The notes beneath the pieces are model-generated. The model had not been told where the DNA came from, ran no database searches, and saw only the letters and a list, made by a program, of their open reading frames with translations. The translations under genes were made by a program, and so were the position numbers. This document shows positions 1-10,822 of a stretch of DNA of 64,000 nt, in pieces (the first letter of the stretch is position 1; every line of letters starts with the position of its first letter). Source of the DNA: Sphaerosporella brunnea. Taxonomy: Eukaryota > Ascomycota > Pezizomycetes > Pezizales > Pyronemataceae. The stretch lies in contig VXIS01000055.1 in NCBI GenBank assembly GCA_008704415.1, positions 62,001-126,000 of the forward strand, in the 5' to 3' direction.

Positions 1-204
1 CCTGAGGCCCACGGCAACCGACACTCCCCATCATAGCACAACAACAAGACCTTTGTAGTCGGAGAAAAGCGAGCTCACGCGGCTTCTTTGCGGGTGGAAA
101 CTTTATTCATCGCGTGACGTCAACATTAAATCATGTCGGGTGTTGATGAAGTGACCTGGTAGGGCGGGTGTTTGGGTGTCGCAACAGCGCCGAAAACCAC
201 CACG

Positions 205-2085
205 ATGACCGACCGACAACTGCGCCCAAGAGAGAAAGCAGTGAACTATGCCCCTCCCCACATATCGGACGATGAGCGTGAGGTGCAGGCGGGTCCATCC
301 ACTTCAGCAGGGCCCTCGAAAGGCAAACAGCGGGCGAAAAAACGCCGCATCACCAAATCTCACTCACCAACCCCCGCTGGACGACGAAGTGATGCAGGAA
401 TCCTGCCCCAAGGCCCCGGAGTCCCTACCTTTGAGCCTATGATACCGAAAACACGACCCCACAGTGCATTTAACAAGCTGCCGGCCACTCTTATACGTCT
501 CAGTGATATTAGGCCTGAGGCCATTTTTAAGCTTTTTTTGACACCGTCCTTACTTGAAACGATTGCAACGCATACAAACGAGTATGCGGCAGAAAAGCGT
601 GCAGAATTACCACCAGGAAGACCCTGGAAAGACGTCACAGCACAAGAGGTGGGAGTTTGGCTGGGAATTGTAATATACATGGGTGTTCATAGCTCTCCCG
701 CGCTGTCAGACTACTGGAAACACGACGGCGAGAATCCAGACCACCCCATCCGCCACCATATGGGCTTAACACGCTTTGAGCAAATCAAACGGTTTCTGCA
801 CATCGCGTCGTCCACTGCACCCAGCGAAACAAAAGACGCACAAGGTCATATGCGAAGGTTATGGCACTCCAAAGTTGATCCAATCCTGGATCAGCTGCGA
901 AAGAGTTCGCAGCAATATCGCACCCCTTCTACGCATGTAGCGGTCGATGAAGCTATGATGCGATGCACGGGGAGGTCGCAAGATACCTATAAGATGCCTT
1001 CAAAGCCAATTGAGCAAGGGTTCAAGTTTCATTGCCTCGCGGACCACGGTTACGTGTGGGACTTTGTCCCGACCTCTAATCAGGCTGGACCGGACCCTGT
1101 CGATGCTGTCGAAGGCCTTACGCAAACAGGTGAAGTCGTTTATCACCTTCTTAAAAAGCTTCCGCATGCGAGATACTTCATTGCGTACTTGGACAATTTT
1201 TATTGTACTGTTCCGTTGCTGGCACGGTTGCGGAGAGATCTAAAAATGGGTGGTTGCGGCACGGCCCGCCCAAAGTCAAAAGAGTTTCCCGCTCAACTCT
1301 ATCTTGCCAAGCAGGACGTCACCAAGCTTCCCTATCACTCCACAGAAAGTGCGATCGTCAAAGACTCTACGTGCGGTGAGAAAGTTGGGGCATTGCGATG
1401 GATTGACAATGCCCCGGTGACCATCTTGACCACCGCCTATGAGCTTGCAGCCGAAACACTCACTCTTCGAAACCGCCCTGGGAAGAAAAGTACCAACGCG
1501 AAGAATGCCCGCGAAGCTTTTGGCGGAGAAAATCAAAAAGAAATGCTTATCCCAACCTGTTTCGATGCGTATAATCACCACATGGGTGGAGTGGATATTG
1601 CCGACCAGTTACGCAGCTATTACGAGATTGAGCTTATCTCCTGTCGCACCTGGTGGCCGATATTTTTTTGGGCGGTTCAAAGCATGTTAATCAACGCGAT
1701 GATCATCTTTTCGGACATCGACAGTGCGGAAAAGCTTAGCAGCAAAGCATTTAGGCTCCGGTGTGCGTGGGCTCTCATCAATGCCGACACCTCCCGTGCC
1801 ACTACAACATCTTCTACCGCCAGCCAGACAACCTCTGAGACTCGCATGCGGACGACACCTCAATTGCCCGCTGCTAGACTGTGTCCTTCAGATTGTGGAC
1901 ACCTCCCAGTGCGCCTAGAGCGTGGACAGCGCCGGGTGTGTTGGTGGTGTCGCTTTACTAGTAAACAGCGGGGGGAGCAAGGTTCCGCATACTTGCCCAA
2001 AAGCCAGTGGTATTGTCGTTCATGTGATAAGCCACTTTGTATGACGGACGAACGCAATTGTTTCTTTGATTTTCACACGTCTTAA
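205..2085 (+). CDS. piggyBac-family transposase, intact ORF
   Basis: A 626-residue open frame. The first ATG is at 205; the frame is open from 172 but has no earlier ATG. The protein matches piggyBac (DDE_Tnp_1_7) transposases, which cut and paste DNA at TTAA sites. A disordered, basic N-terminus (about residues 1-70) precedes the catalytic region. The three expected acidic residues are visible: D248 in VAVDEAMMRCTG, D330 in YLDNFYC and D401 in RWIDNAP. The MGGVDIADQ signature follows near residue 460. The C-terminus (about 555-620) is a Cys-rich zinc domain with CWWC, CRSC and further Cys/His pairs, as in the end-binding domain of the family. The frame has no stop or frameshift, so it is a recent or domesticated copy. 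I could not find convincing terminal inverted repeats; only 204 bp lie upstream, so the left end may be outside the window. A TTAA tetramer occurs at about 126 and another overlaps the stop codon. Confidence 0.9.
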   Translation: MTDRQLRPREKAVNYAPPHISDDEREVQAGPSTSAGPSKGKQRAKKRRITKSHSPTPAGRRSDAGILPQGPGVPTFEPMIPKTRPHSAFNKLPATLIRLSDIRPEAIFKLFLTPSLLETIATHTNEYAAEKRAELPPGRPWKDVTAQEVGVWLGIVIYMGVHSSPALSDYWKHDGENPDHPIRHHMGLTRFEQIKRFLHIASSTAPSETKDAQGHMRRLWHSKVDPILDQLRKSSQQYRTPSTHVAVDEAMMRCTGRSQDTYKMPSKPIEQGFKFHCLADHGYVWDFVPTSNQAGPDPVDAVEGLTQTGEVVYHLLKKLPHARYFIAYLDNFYCTVPLLARLRRDLKMGGCGTARPKSKEFPAQLYLAKQDVTKLPYHSTESAIVKDSTCGEKVGALRWIDNAPVTILTTAYELAAETLTLRNRPGKKSTNAKNAREAFGGENQKEMLIPTCFDAYNHHMGGVDIADQLRSYYEIELISCRTWWPIFFWAVQSMLINAMIIFSDIDSAEKLSSKAFRLRCAWALINADTSRATTTSSTASQTTSETRMRTTPQLPAARLCPSDCGHLPVRLERGQRRVCWWCRFTSKQRGEQGSAYLPKSQWYCRSCDKPLCMTDERNCFFDFHTS

Positions 2086-2291
2086 TGCATTCTGGAGGGC
2101 GTGGTGTTGATCGGTGCGTACCATAAGGTGGGGGAAGGGCTGAAAATTTGGGGTCGCGGGGGTGGAATCACAATGTCACAATCGACCACCACAGAAATTC
2201 AATTTTTTCTGAGATAGGATTACTCGCCGCACCCTAAAGCATCATCCCATCTCGGTGCATCGCCCTCTTTTTTGTTTGTGCCTCCGTTGAT

Positions 2292-3032
2292 ATGACGCCG
2301 AAGGTTGTGGACCCTCAGGCCCACGTAACCGCTACGGTCGAGGGGATAGCAGGAAAGCCGCTCAAATGGTCAGCCTTGTCCTTCCGGCCTCTCACAAAAG
2401 CGGAAAGCACATCCATCTACATGTACGAACGCAAAGTCCTTAACAAAATCTATTTCCATATCGAAGAACACGGACTGGATTGTTCCCCGCTGGGAGGTTT
2501 TGGCCAACAAGATGGCCTTGCACATTTATACCATCAGTCGATCAAGGACTACATATGCCAGAAAGTTGTTAGAGAGCTCGAAGACTTGGAGTTCTTTAGC
2601 GAAGTATGCATGGCGAATTTGAGAGCGTCCGAAACTACATCGACTCTGGAAAATTACGCATGCCTATATGTACGGTACTGGTTCCAATATATCACTCCCA
2701 CATCGGTAATAAGCGCTAAGCTTTTACGACAGCTCCGCCCATTTTACGCCCTAAAGACGGGAGCATACGATGCATGGCTAAAGAGGCACTACAGGCTTGC
2801 TTTTAAACCCGATAAAGAGATTGACTTTGGTGGTTTCCTCAACCCTCTTCATCTTGCGGCTCATTGCGGCCAGCAAGACCTCGTTGTTGCGAAGCCTCTT
2901 TCGCCTTTCAAGCATTTTGCCTCGGCACAACCATGCAAGATGGAAGGTGTCATCATAGAAGGTCACCTTTGCGAGATCTTGGGGCTTTTATTATCCACAA
3001 CTTCGAAATGTGGACTCCTGCAACCACGGTGA
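2292..3032 (+). pseudogene. NACHT-ankyrin (NLR-like) protein fragment
   Basis: A 246-residue frame opening 206 bp after the piggyBac stop. The middle resembles the stretch that joins a fungal NACHT module to its ankyrin repeats: YHQSIKDYI, then an ENYACLYVRYW-like segment, then the first ankyrin helix LNPLHLAAHCGQQDLV at about residues 183-198. After that the ankyrin pattern stops and the frame runs through unrelated sequence to 3032. No Walker A or B motif is present upstream, so the NTPase core is missing. I read this as a truncated remnant of an NLR-like gene, possibly cut by the neighbouring transposon. Family assignment rests on pattern alone. A complete gene with unseen introns is less likely. 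Confidence 0.5.
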
Positions 3033-3470
3033 TGAGGCCCATACGGATAATTAATGGCCTCCGGTTTTTCTAAAAATTTGGGAACACATCCAAGAGAAGC
3101 ACCTACCGTAGATTCAACATGTTTAGCCATCGGGTGCGTGCGTTTTTGTGGTGTTTTGGTCAATTGTTTGCTCGGCCGGCCAGCCAGGTGGTCGCCAGGA
3201 TGTTTGCTCGGCAGGATTGAACACATACACATATCCCTCTGGATTTTTCACCAGTAAAAGGTCTTCGGTAAAACGATGAGTAACGGTTACGGTGGCCATG
3301 GACTCATCGATGTACATGTGGACTCGTAGCGTTGGAGACAGTGAGATTTCGGAAGGGGCAGAGGCACTGCCTTCCGCCCCCACCGTTCTGCACTTAGGGG
3401 CAGATAGGGACTGGACGATGGCCAGGTAGGCTGCGCAATTGCCTGGCTGGCCCCACCGGATCTGCAGCCT
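3033..3470. other. Gap between the NLR fragment and a LINE remnant
   Basis: No gene is supported here. A minus-strand frame at 3123-3383 encodes an 86-residue peptide with no recognisable family. Its only marked feature is a Trp/Pro-rich tail. Confidence 0.4.
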
Positions 3471-4540
3471 GAGCCTTGGATTGGATTGGCCCCAACACTG
3501 GCCTCATATACCGCCCGCTACCCCAGTTGGAGCCTTTCTGGACTGGCGACAGCCACCATTTCGGCGCCAACAAGGAGGTCTTCGATGCAGAGGTCTACGC
3601 GATCTACAGAGCTGTCCACCGCTTCAACCAGCGGCTGGAGAACGACCAGGCCTACACCATCTTCGCCGACGCCCAAACTGCACCGGAACGGTGCAAGGAT
3701 GGTTCCATCAGTGGGACGCACGCCGAACCATCAAGTGGAGCCGCGAGCTGTCAGACCGTGGGTGTGCCCTCACCCTGCGATGGGTCCCCGGACTTGCCGG
3801 CATCGACGGCAATGAGTTCGCGGCTGTGATGGCCAAAGACGCAGCATCGTCTCCAAACAGAGCGCCTAACGAAGCCCTTTTACGGCCGGCCAGTCTGGCG
3901 CCCACCTCAAGCGCAAGGCCTCAGAAGTTCGCAGCCACGGCACCAGGCGGTGGATCCGTCGGAGTACGAGCCTCCGCGCATCCTACTCACCGCGGAAGAA
4001 GACCGACTTTCAAGAAAGAGAGAAAGGCACTGGCATCTCGGTACTACCAGCTCCTCACCGGCCATGCAATTACGGCTCCCTATCTCAAGGAGAAGCTCCA
4101 CAAGAGAAACTCCGACGAGTGTTAGTTTTGTCTCTCCGGAAAGCGGCAGACTAGAGCGCACCTTTTCAAAGACTGCGACCGATGGCTTCCACAGATCCGC
4201 GCTTTGGCGCTCTGTGGAGAAAGAGCTTGAGTGGAAACACCGTGGGTGGCGGTGGCGGTCGATTGCGGGGTTGTTTCGGAAGAGAAGGCTACCCCTCATA
4301 TTCTACGGGATACCAAGGGTGGACAATCCGTGGCGGAGGGAGATTATTCATCGTCATGTTCTGAAGAGGTGTCAAGGACTTGGCCCCTGGTGGCCTTGGC
4401 TTTTTTACATGTTGTTACAGGCCTGTTTCTTGTTTCGTTTCTTTTCTACTATATACTTTCCCTTTTTTTATTTCGGGCGGTGGCTGCAGTTGGCCCATGA
4501 GATAGCATCAATAAGTGGGCGGACAGGATAAGGGCAGGCT
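3470..4540 (+). mobile_element. LINE (Tad1-like) 3' end, family B copy 1, decayed
   Basis: Remnant of the C-terminal part of a non-LTR retrotransposon ORF2. RNase H pieces are readable across frames: EVYAIYRAVHRFNQ and TIFADAQTA near 3590-3680, then LRWVPGLAGIDGNEFA near 3770-3830 (the usual W-x-P-G-H...N-E-x-A pattern with His lost). The C-terminal zinc-knuckle region follows at about 4015-4300, with the knuckle Trp codon changed to TAG at 4124-4126 and RALWRSVEKELEWKHRGWRWRSIA beyond it. Several frameshifts separate the pieces. The 3' flank at about 4480-4530 (GTTGGCCCATGAGATAG) also occurs in copy 2 near 48270-48310. The 5' part of the element is absent, as expected for 5'-truncated LINE insertions. 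Confidence 0.75.
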
Positions 4541-5741
4541 TGCCAACAGCCATGGGCTGTTTGGCCGCTACAACAGCCCGCCGGGCTGAATGGCTCTTTG
4601 ACCCGCACTGCAGGTGGGTCGACGGCAAAACCACACACTGCCAATGGATGCTGCATGACTTGTGTCATGCAAAGTTATTTCTGAGAATATATTGGCTTCT
4701 AGACTTAACGGACGCCACTGTACTGACCCTACCCGGCACCTTTTTTGCCAACCACGGCTCACCTCGCCACCAGACCCCAAGTCGAAAGGGGTTACTTTCA
4801 TCGGTGGAGAGACAACCGCGTTGCCGCAAGAATCAACAGCTCCATTACGTTGCAAATGTTCGTTGAAGGGGGGCTGAGCAACGCGGAGCTCCGCACGAGG
4901 GATCACTTACCATGAGGCGCCCGGCTGACCCCCCGGCCGACCTGCCAGCAACCACAGATCCAGAAGGGAAGAGATCTCGAGCTCGAACCCTCAATTCCCT
5001 ATCCCCTCCCCTCAAAAAGAAAAACCGAGACTATCCGTCTCGGCCACGTCAATCAGGAGCTTACAATCACATATTCATTATCCCGCAACTCGATCCTTCT
5101 ACAAAGCCAACGAAGAACCCCCCGTCTCCAAATCCACCATTTCAGTTCGGCCAACTTAGTCTCATCACTATGCCCAAAAATACTCATCGTACTGGGAAAT
5201 CGACGGCATGATTGATTCCCTGATCCGAGTGACGTAGCATGATAGCCACTCATGGATATCACTCGGTCTGCTGTTCCGCATAACCCTTTCCCATCCAAGT
5301 CAAACTCTTCCAGAGTATGCGCCGCGAGGTCATGTGCGAGCCGGCTGACGCCGGTGCGGCCGTAGCAATATGGTACAGACCTCTCGGGGGCCTCTGATAT
5401 GGGAGGCCCCAGTTTATTTGAGATATCACGATCACAGCATCAGACAAAAAAAAGCAAAAATAAACAGTTTTACACCCAGATAAATACAACCAAAAGTAGC
5501 AAATGCACCAGCAGCAGTGCGCAGATCAAGGGAATCAAAAATAACCACCCAGCAAAAAACAATAACCACCAGCCCAAAAAAAAAAATCCATGCATGACCT
5601 TCGTAAACCCATCTTCCAAAACAAAAAACCCATGAAACAAAGTATTCACAATGCGAGCCTCTTGCTGCTGTACAGCCATTAGGATCTCTACCACCGCTTA
5701 TCTATCTACCTCCCCCGCGCTCCGCCGACAGGCCGCGCACT
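4541..5741. other. Intergenic; 3' flank of the carrier gene
   Basis: No conserved gene seen. At 5375-5405 there is a short perfect hairpin (GGGGCCTC ... GAGGCCCC). A minus-strand frame at 5470-5694 encodes a very hydrophobic peptide with two possible membrane segments. It lies just downstream of the carrier stop on the same strand and is probably 3' UTR. Confidence 0.4.
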
Positions 5742-6994
5742 CTAAACGCTGCCCGTCTTCGTCAATTGCAGGAACCAGTCCGCGAACAGCACCGTCAACA
5801 TGGCGTGGGGCGCGATGCGTACGTAATACCTGATTCAATTAGTTTTGCTAACGAATGCAATGGAAGGGAATCACATACGTTCCGAACCCTCTGTAGAATC
5901 TCAGCAGGCCCTCCTCTTTAGCGACCTTCATAGCACAGTGCAGCGTTCCACGGTATGGCAGCTTTCCATCGGGGCCCTTGGTCTGCTTCTGCAAACGGGT
6001 CTTGACAAAATCAAATGGCAGACTGAAGAATGAAGCGAAAAATCCAGCAACAGCGGATGCGCCGAGGTTGCGCAACGCCTCTTGTCCGGGGTATCCCTCA
6101 AATATGCCAATCTTTGCGAGCTGCGCTTTGCTCTCCGAGTAGAATGCGAGCTGACCAAAGTTCAGAGCCATTGCGCGTGCAACCGTTGGGATGCATCCAT
6201 TCCACAATGCCATGATTCCTTCCTCTCTCGAGATTCGTGCCAGCGCATTCACCACCGAAGTGTAGTTCTTCCGCTCGGCCAGCGGTCGCAGTCCATCGGA
6301 TTGCATGCGGATCAGCGCAAGATCGCACGGATTGCCGAGAATCGCTCCGAGACCTCCGGCAGCCAGAGAGGCGCCTGCTCGCTCTGCGAACGTTACTGAG
6401 CGCTTTTCGGCATGGGCCTTGGCTTGGAAGTTGCTCATAAACGTGCTAAAGAAACCCATGCGGGCGGTGGTGTACCTGGTCGACGCTAGTTGTTAGCCGA
6501 GGCCGCACTAATGTTGCTGTGGGGGAGGGTTAGTTACACAGCCTGTCGGAGTAGACCTGCGGACAGCCCAGAGTAGAGGTCGAGCACCCGGCCCTGGGCG
6601 ATGATGTCTTTGGTGATGGTAATCGGCGAGGGCTTAGCTGCTGCCGAGAGGCCTTCGCCAGCTAGTTGTAGGCGGACCTGGAGAGAGAACATGTTAGCTT
6701 TGTTTCAGGGTTCAATAACATTAAACGACGTCAGAGCGCAGCTACAGCGCGAGGCCCTTCACATGGCAGGCCCTGGACAGACTTCCGGAACCACCAGGAA
6801 AAAGAGCCATCTCGACTCTTCGACATGATGAAAAGTAACCATACCTTGACCATGTCCACTGGCTGGATAATGGATGTAGCTATCATACCAGCAGCACCGC
6901 CATTGATGAAAGGCAGAGCAGCTGCAATGGCTGGATGTCTGTGGAAGTCGCTGCGAGACCGAGCTGCGGACCGCGTGGGCGCTGATGCTGACAT
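5742..6994 (-). CDS. Mitochondrial 2-oxoglutarate/malate-type carrier (SLC25)
   Basis: Four exons on the minus strand: 6994-6845, 6677-6538, 6475-5879 and 5829-5742, giving 324 residues. This is a six-transmembrane mitochondrial carrier of the inner membrane. The three signature repeats are present: QPVDMVKVRLQ split by intron 1, NPCDLALIRMQ and LPFDFVKTRLQ. The LYSGLSAGLLRQA segment, the TTARMGFF segment (in place of TTTRLG) and the IPTVARAMALN segment match the oxoglutarate/malate carrier subgroup, which exchanges 2-oxoglutarate for malate or other dicarboxylates across the membrane. The last exon is only 88 bp and encodes YYVRIAPHAMLTVLF and a short tail, a normal carrier C-terminus. Start: the only ATG in exon 1 with a full N-terminus; the first residues (MSASAPTRSAARSRS) are basic. 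Exact substrate is inferred from family resemblance. Confidence 0.94.
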
Positions 6995-9527
6995 TGTGCC
7001 TGGGGACGTCGGTGTATGATTCGGAGATCGTTCGGGCGAGCGAGCGGTGTAGATGGCGAGGGCAGGAGCAATGGACGAAGCACAAGGGAGAAGAGGAGAA
7101 CGAGATGGGAGAGGGAGGATGGACTAAGTAGAAGAACCGCGGAATAGAGAGGGGGCTAGATATGCAGCAGGGGAGGATTTGGGGGGGGGGGGGGGGATTC
7201 CGGACTGAGCGGATGGGGGTGCCTCGAGGTAGCTTATGTTCAGTGAGCTGTGGCGCACGCAGGGTCTCCTCGACCAGAGCTGAGCGGCGATGACGCTAGG
7301 CTGTCATACGTACCAAAACGACACCAGCAACCCGTAACTCACACAAGCGGTCGCAATGAAGTTAGAAAAAGTCGGAAAATTGAATTCAAAAGCGGAGAAC
7401 AGTATTGCGTCGCAGCGTTTGTGTTTGCTAATTTCTGGGGGGGAGTGGGGGGAAACCCCTCTTGGCTGTGAATGTGGGACGCAATCTGCGGATGAATTCC
7501 TTGCTTTGGTTTCCTGCTTGCTGTGTGTCTTGCCCTGTTTTGCCGTTGCTGCTGCTGCTGCTTGCGTGCGTCCTCTGTGTCAAGTGTTCCACCTCGAGGC
7601 ATGCCGTGCCACGCCCCAAACGTCAACATGGGTCTGTCTGCAAATGGATTGATTGAGCGCATTCTGCGGTGGAGATGTGCCCCGGGCAACGGCAAGAGAT
7701 CGAGAGGATATCCTCGAGACTGGAGAGGGTGTCTGTGTCTGACAGAGAGCGAGTGTCTGATAGGTGGTTGTTGCTGTTGTTGCTGTTGCTCCTTTCCTAT
7801 CCGAATCACACCGCGGCTTCCCCGTCCATTCCTTGTTTACGCACGCCGATGCAGCCTCAAGCCTCAATGATACCTCGCCCGGAGTCCCTCCTGAAGCTTC
7901 CCCGGACAAGTGTTCCGTGCGATGGCATCGGACTGGCGAACGGAGGGAGACCAGGACACGAGAATCTTTCGGCGGACTCGGCTATCGAATTATCGAATTA
8001 TCGTTGGCCCTGCGGGAGGTTAACTGGGTTAACTGAGCGCCCACGACGTCCTCGCACTGCACATCCTCTCGGCCGCTAGCCGAATCGTGCTCTTGCATCG
8101 CTCACGTGTGCACCAGCCAGAGCCAGAGCGAGGTAAAGATAGCGAGTTCAGAGAAAAAGGGACAGACGACGGTCATAGACTGACGGATTGAGCGCCTCCT
8201 TTATGTCTTCACGATCTTCTGGTACTTCTCTCGTCCTGGCGCGACGCTCATGACGGAGCACACCCCTTCTCAATAATTCTCTCGTGACGGTACGACGATG
8301 CCGGATGCTGTGCAACCTCCAGATAAGAAGGGTCTCGTCCCCCCCCCCCCCCAAAAAAAAAACAAAAACCACTAGTCGGTTGCGGGGTAATAAACTTCGA
8401 CAAGGGGTGGCTGCTCGTTTCTGCAAGCGGAATCGGAAGCAGCTCACTGCGTCAATCAGACGATATCACTCGCTCGATTTCGATTCTTCGCATCGGCGCC
8501 TGACGATGCTTTTTTCGGCTCGCTACACGCTTATACCCGCGCTTTAGCGGCTTCTAGCTTGAACCGCAAAGCTATACCTAAGCGACAGCTACGCAAAGCT
8601 ATTCATATTCAGTATTGATTCTCTCCAGAGCAGGATCAAAGACAAGCTGATACGGCCCAAGAACTTCCACCAATCGTATCGACGGCGTTGCGAAGCGTTG
8701 GAATGGCTGGTGTATGAGTTGCGCCTCACATTCGGGATGTGTAGGAGGGGTGTTTTGCTATTTACCGAGCTTCTACCGAGCTTATACCTCAACATCGGAA
8801 CACATCCGACGCGATGATCCAGCGCTCCGACCTCCTACCGTCCCGGCGATTCAGATATCCACTTAGTGTCTGGCAAGATCCGTTCGTTCTGCTGTGGGGG
8901 CGGCGCTTAAGTCAGAGAAATCATGCGGGAGGAAATCAAGTACCGAGGAGATCAGAAAAGGCGCGCATCTTGCCCAAGATACAACTCCTGGGTTCCGATC
9001 AGGTTTTTGCGCTGACGGCCATGGTTATGGTCCCGTCGAGTTGGGAGTTGAAACTTGCCCTCAATGTATTTTGCCCGCCCCTGCTTACGTCTATCCTCTT
9101 GCTTGAGAATAAAGTACCATATCGATCGAACTTGCAACAGTGTGGCCCCGCCCCGAAAGTGATGATGAAAAACGCCGCTCCTAGACATCATAAGACCAAA
9201 AACCGATATCCTCCTATTGGCGTAGATATTCGTTGTTTGCTGGTAGATATATTATGCGGGTCAATTGCAACTTATAAACCGCCGCATCTGGCTCCACCAT
9301 GTCGATCGTTCCCCGGAACGTTAACCCGACGGAGAATCGTCATGTGTTTTACGGAAGTAAACACGAAGCGGCCCCGCAAAAAAAAAACCGCGCGTGTATT
9401 TCCTATCATAGTGGCCTAGGTATTGACCAAGTTATTGATCAGACAAGGGTTTGCAGTTGGTTTTGCTTTTCTGCCGATCTTTCATTTCGTGTTTGATGTT
9501 TCCGCCAGCTTAAAATCTCTAGTGCCG
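6995..9527. other. 2.5-kb intergenic region, low complexity
   Basis: No gene supported on either strand. The first 150 bp are CT-rich on the minus strand and are the likely leader and promoter of the carrier gene. A G-run lies at about 7181-7196, CTG/CAG microsatellites at about 7545-7565 and 7765-7790, and a C-run followed by an A-run at about 8339-8363. Open frames across 7340-8080 are driven by these repeats. The frame at 8814-9419 (201 codons) has no recognisable domain and irregular composition. Confidence 0.45.
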
Positions 9528-10215
9528 TTTTTTTTTTAATCATAATGTATTCGACCGCTTGCGGTCATGGCATATGTAGAAAGAAGAGAGACTGTGCTAC
9601 CCTTAGGCCAAGTCTCCTGCTGGGGCCTTCTAAGGGAATAATCAAGGAAACCAGGTAGAGTCGCACCAAGGAAATTCGTGATGGTAATCAAGGAAAAGTA
9701 AGACAACATAACATTCCTCTCGGGCCATGCTCCAACCTTAGTGGTGCTCAGGAAAGCCGCTTCCGTGCACCAGTCATCTGCCAGCAGAGCGGCGGCAGGT
9801 GTGACCGGCCACCCCTTCTGCCTGTCTTCCTTCGTCGCGTCCTTGACCGCCTTCCATAGGACCGGTTGTTCGCTTTTCCACCACTTACAGAACTTGAAAA
9901 GGTGATCGCGAGACCCTTGCCGCACCACTTGTCGTCGGCTCCGCGACCTGTCTTCAGAGGGTATGGGCCTGTTGGAGCTTTGCCGAGTCTCAGCTAAAAG
10001 AAGCGAGCTCCTTTTTGTGCCTGTAGGCTGCCTGGTTTGGCTTCTTACGCCTTGCCTTGCGTAGGATTTCTTCGGTGTGCAATGCTTAATCAGCCATGCT
10101 TCCCTGTCGAAGGTCCTTGCCTGCGTGGTACATCTGGCAAGACGGGCCAGGGTCGTCACCGGCGCAAGAGTCTTGCTGCTATCGTAGGCTGCGTCCTTTG
10201 CGAGCTCATCGGCGA
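9528..10215 (-). mobile_element. LINE (Tad1-like) 3' end, family A copy 1
   Basis: 5'-truncated non-LTR retrotransposon on the minus strand. It starts inside the RNase H domain (DELAKDAAYDSSKTL near 10180), continues through the linker and the HLFKFC.WWK...LW motif near 9870-9900 that follows the zinc knuckle, and ends in a 3' UTR. The element terminates at a T-run on the plus strand (9528-9537), that is an A-rich tail. Just inside the tail is the signature of this family, a near-palindrome around CCGCTTGCGGTCAT (plus strand, about 9553-9567). The same 3' end appears near 17.8, 35.4 and 42.3 kb. Confidence 0.75.
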
Positions 10216-10822
10216 GGAACCTACTCCGCAGTCCACCCCTCCGCACTCTAGCTCCTTTAAATCGCTGTCAGAGCCGGGCACGATCATGAACTGCCTGGAA
10301 AATCATCCGCTGTCACTCGGCGCCGTCACGTGAATGTTACTCACAGTATATGACTCGCTGGAGCAGCATGCATCTTTGAAAATATTCCCACTAGCCCAGT
10401 CTTCCCAATCGCTTTTTTGAAGGACCCTCTCAAGACTTGCAGGTGATTAATTACATGAATGTTTCACTTCCCCGGGGTTTTCAAGCTGCCCACAATGTGT
10501 TTCATGGATTTGGGCTACAGATGATCAGTCAATGAATAATTTTACATGAAAAAAGTGTTTGCTTGTCTATTTTTTTGTTTTCTAATTTTGTAAGAGAAAC
10601 CCCGATGCTGTAAAGCCCAACAAAAAGGATGGAAGTTCGAGCTGTTGTCAGGCAGTGCATGCCAGTGTGCACCGGCCATCAAGACTCGCAAGGTTTTAAT
10701 GTTTGTTTGTTCCTCCATCTCCCTTTCTTTCAACAAACTCCAGAATCTCCAGACCGTACACGTATTCACTACAATCTTTTCTCTTCACGGTAAAACCTTC
10801 AAATCACGGACTTCCCCTCGCT
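10216..10822. other. Upstream region of the coiled-coil gene
   Basis: No gene seen. The last 130 bp before the ATG at 10823 are rich in C and T with many CTC/TCT runs, a typical fungal leader. Confidence 0.4.

Noticed and set aside
1..2335. A direct similarity between the window start (CTGAGGCCCACGGCAACCG) and 2315-2332 as piggyBac ends
   Set aside because: The two stretches are in the same orientation, imperfect and not next to TTAA, so they do not behave as terminal inverted repeats.
7339..8079. Several overlapping frames with poly-Gln, poly-Leu or poly-Cys runs
   Set aside because: They are all produced by CTG/CAG and G/C microsatellites read in different frames.
8814..9419. A 201-codon plus-strand frame
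   Set aside because: No domain, no plausible leader and no coherent composition; likely chance.
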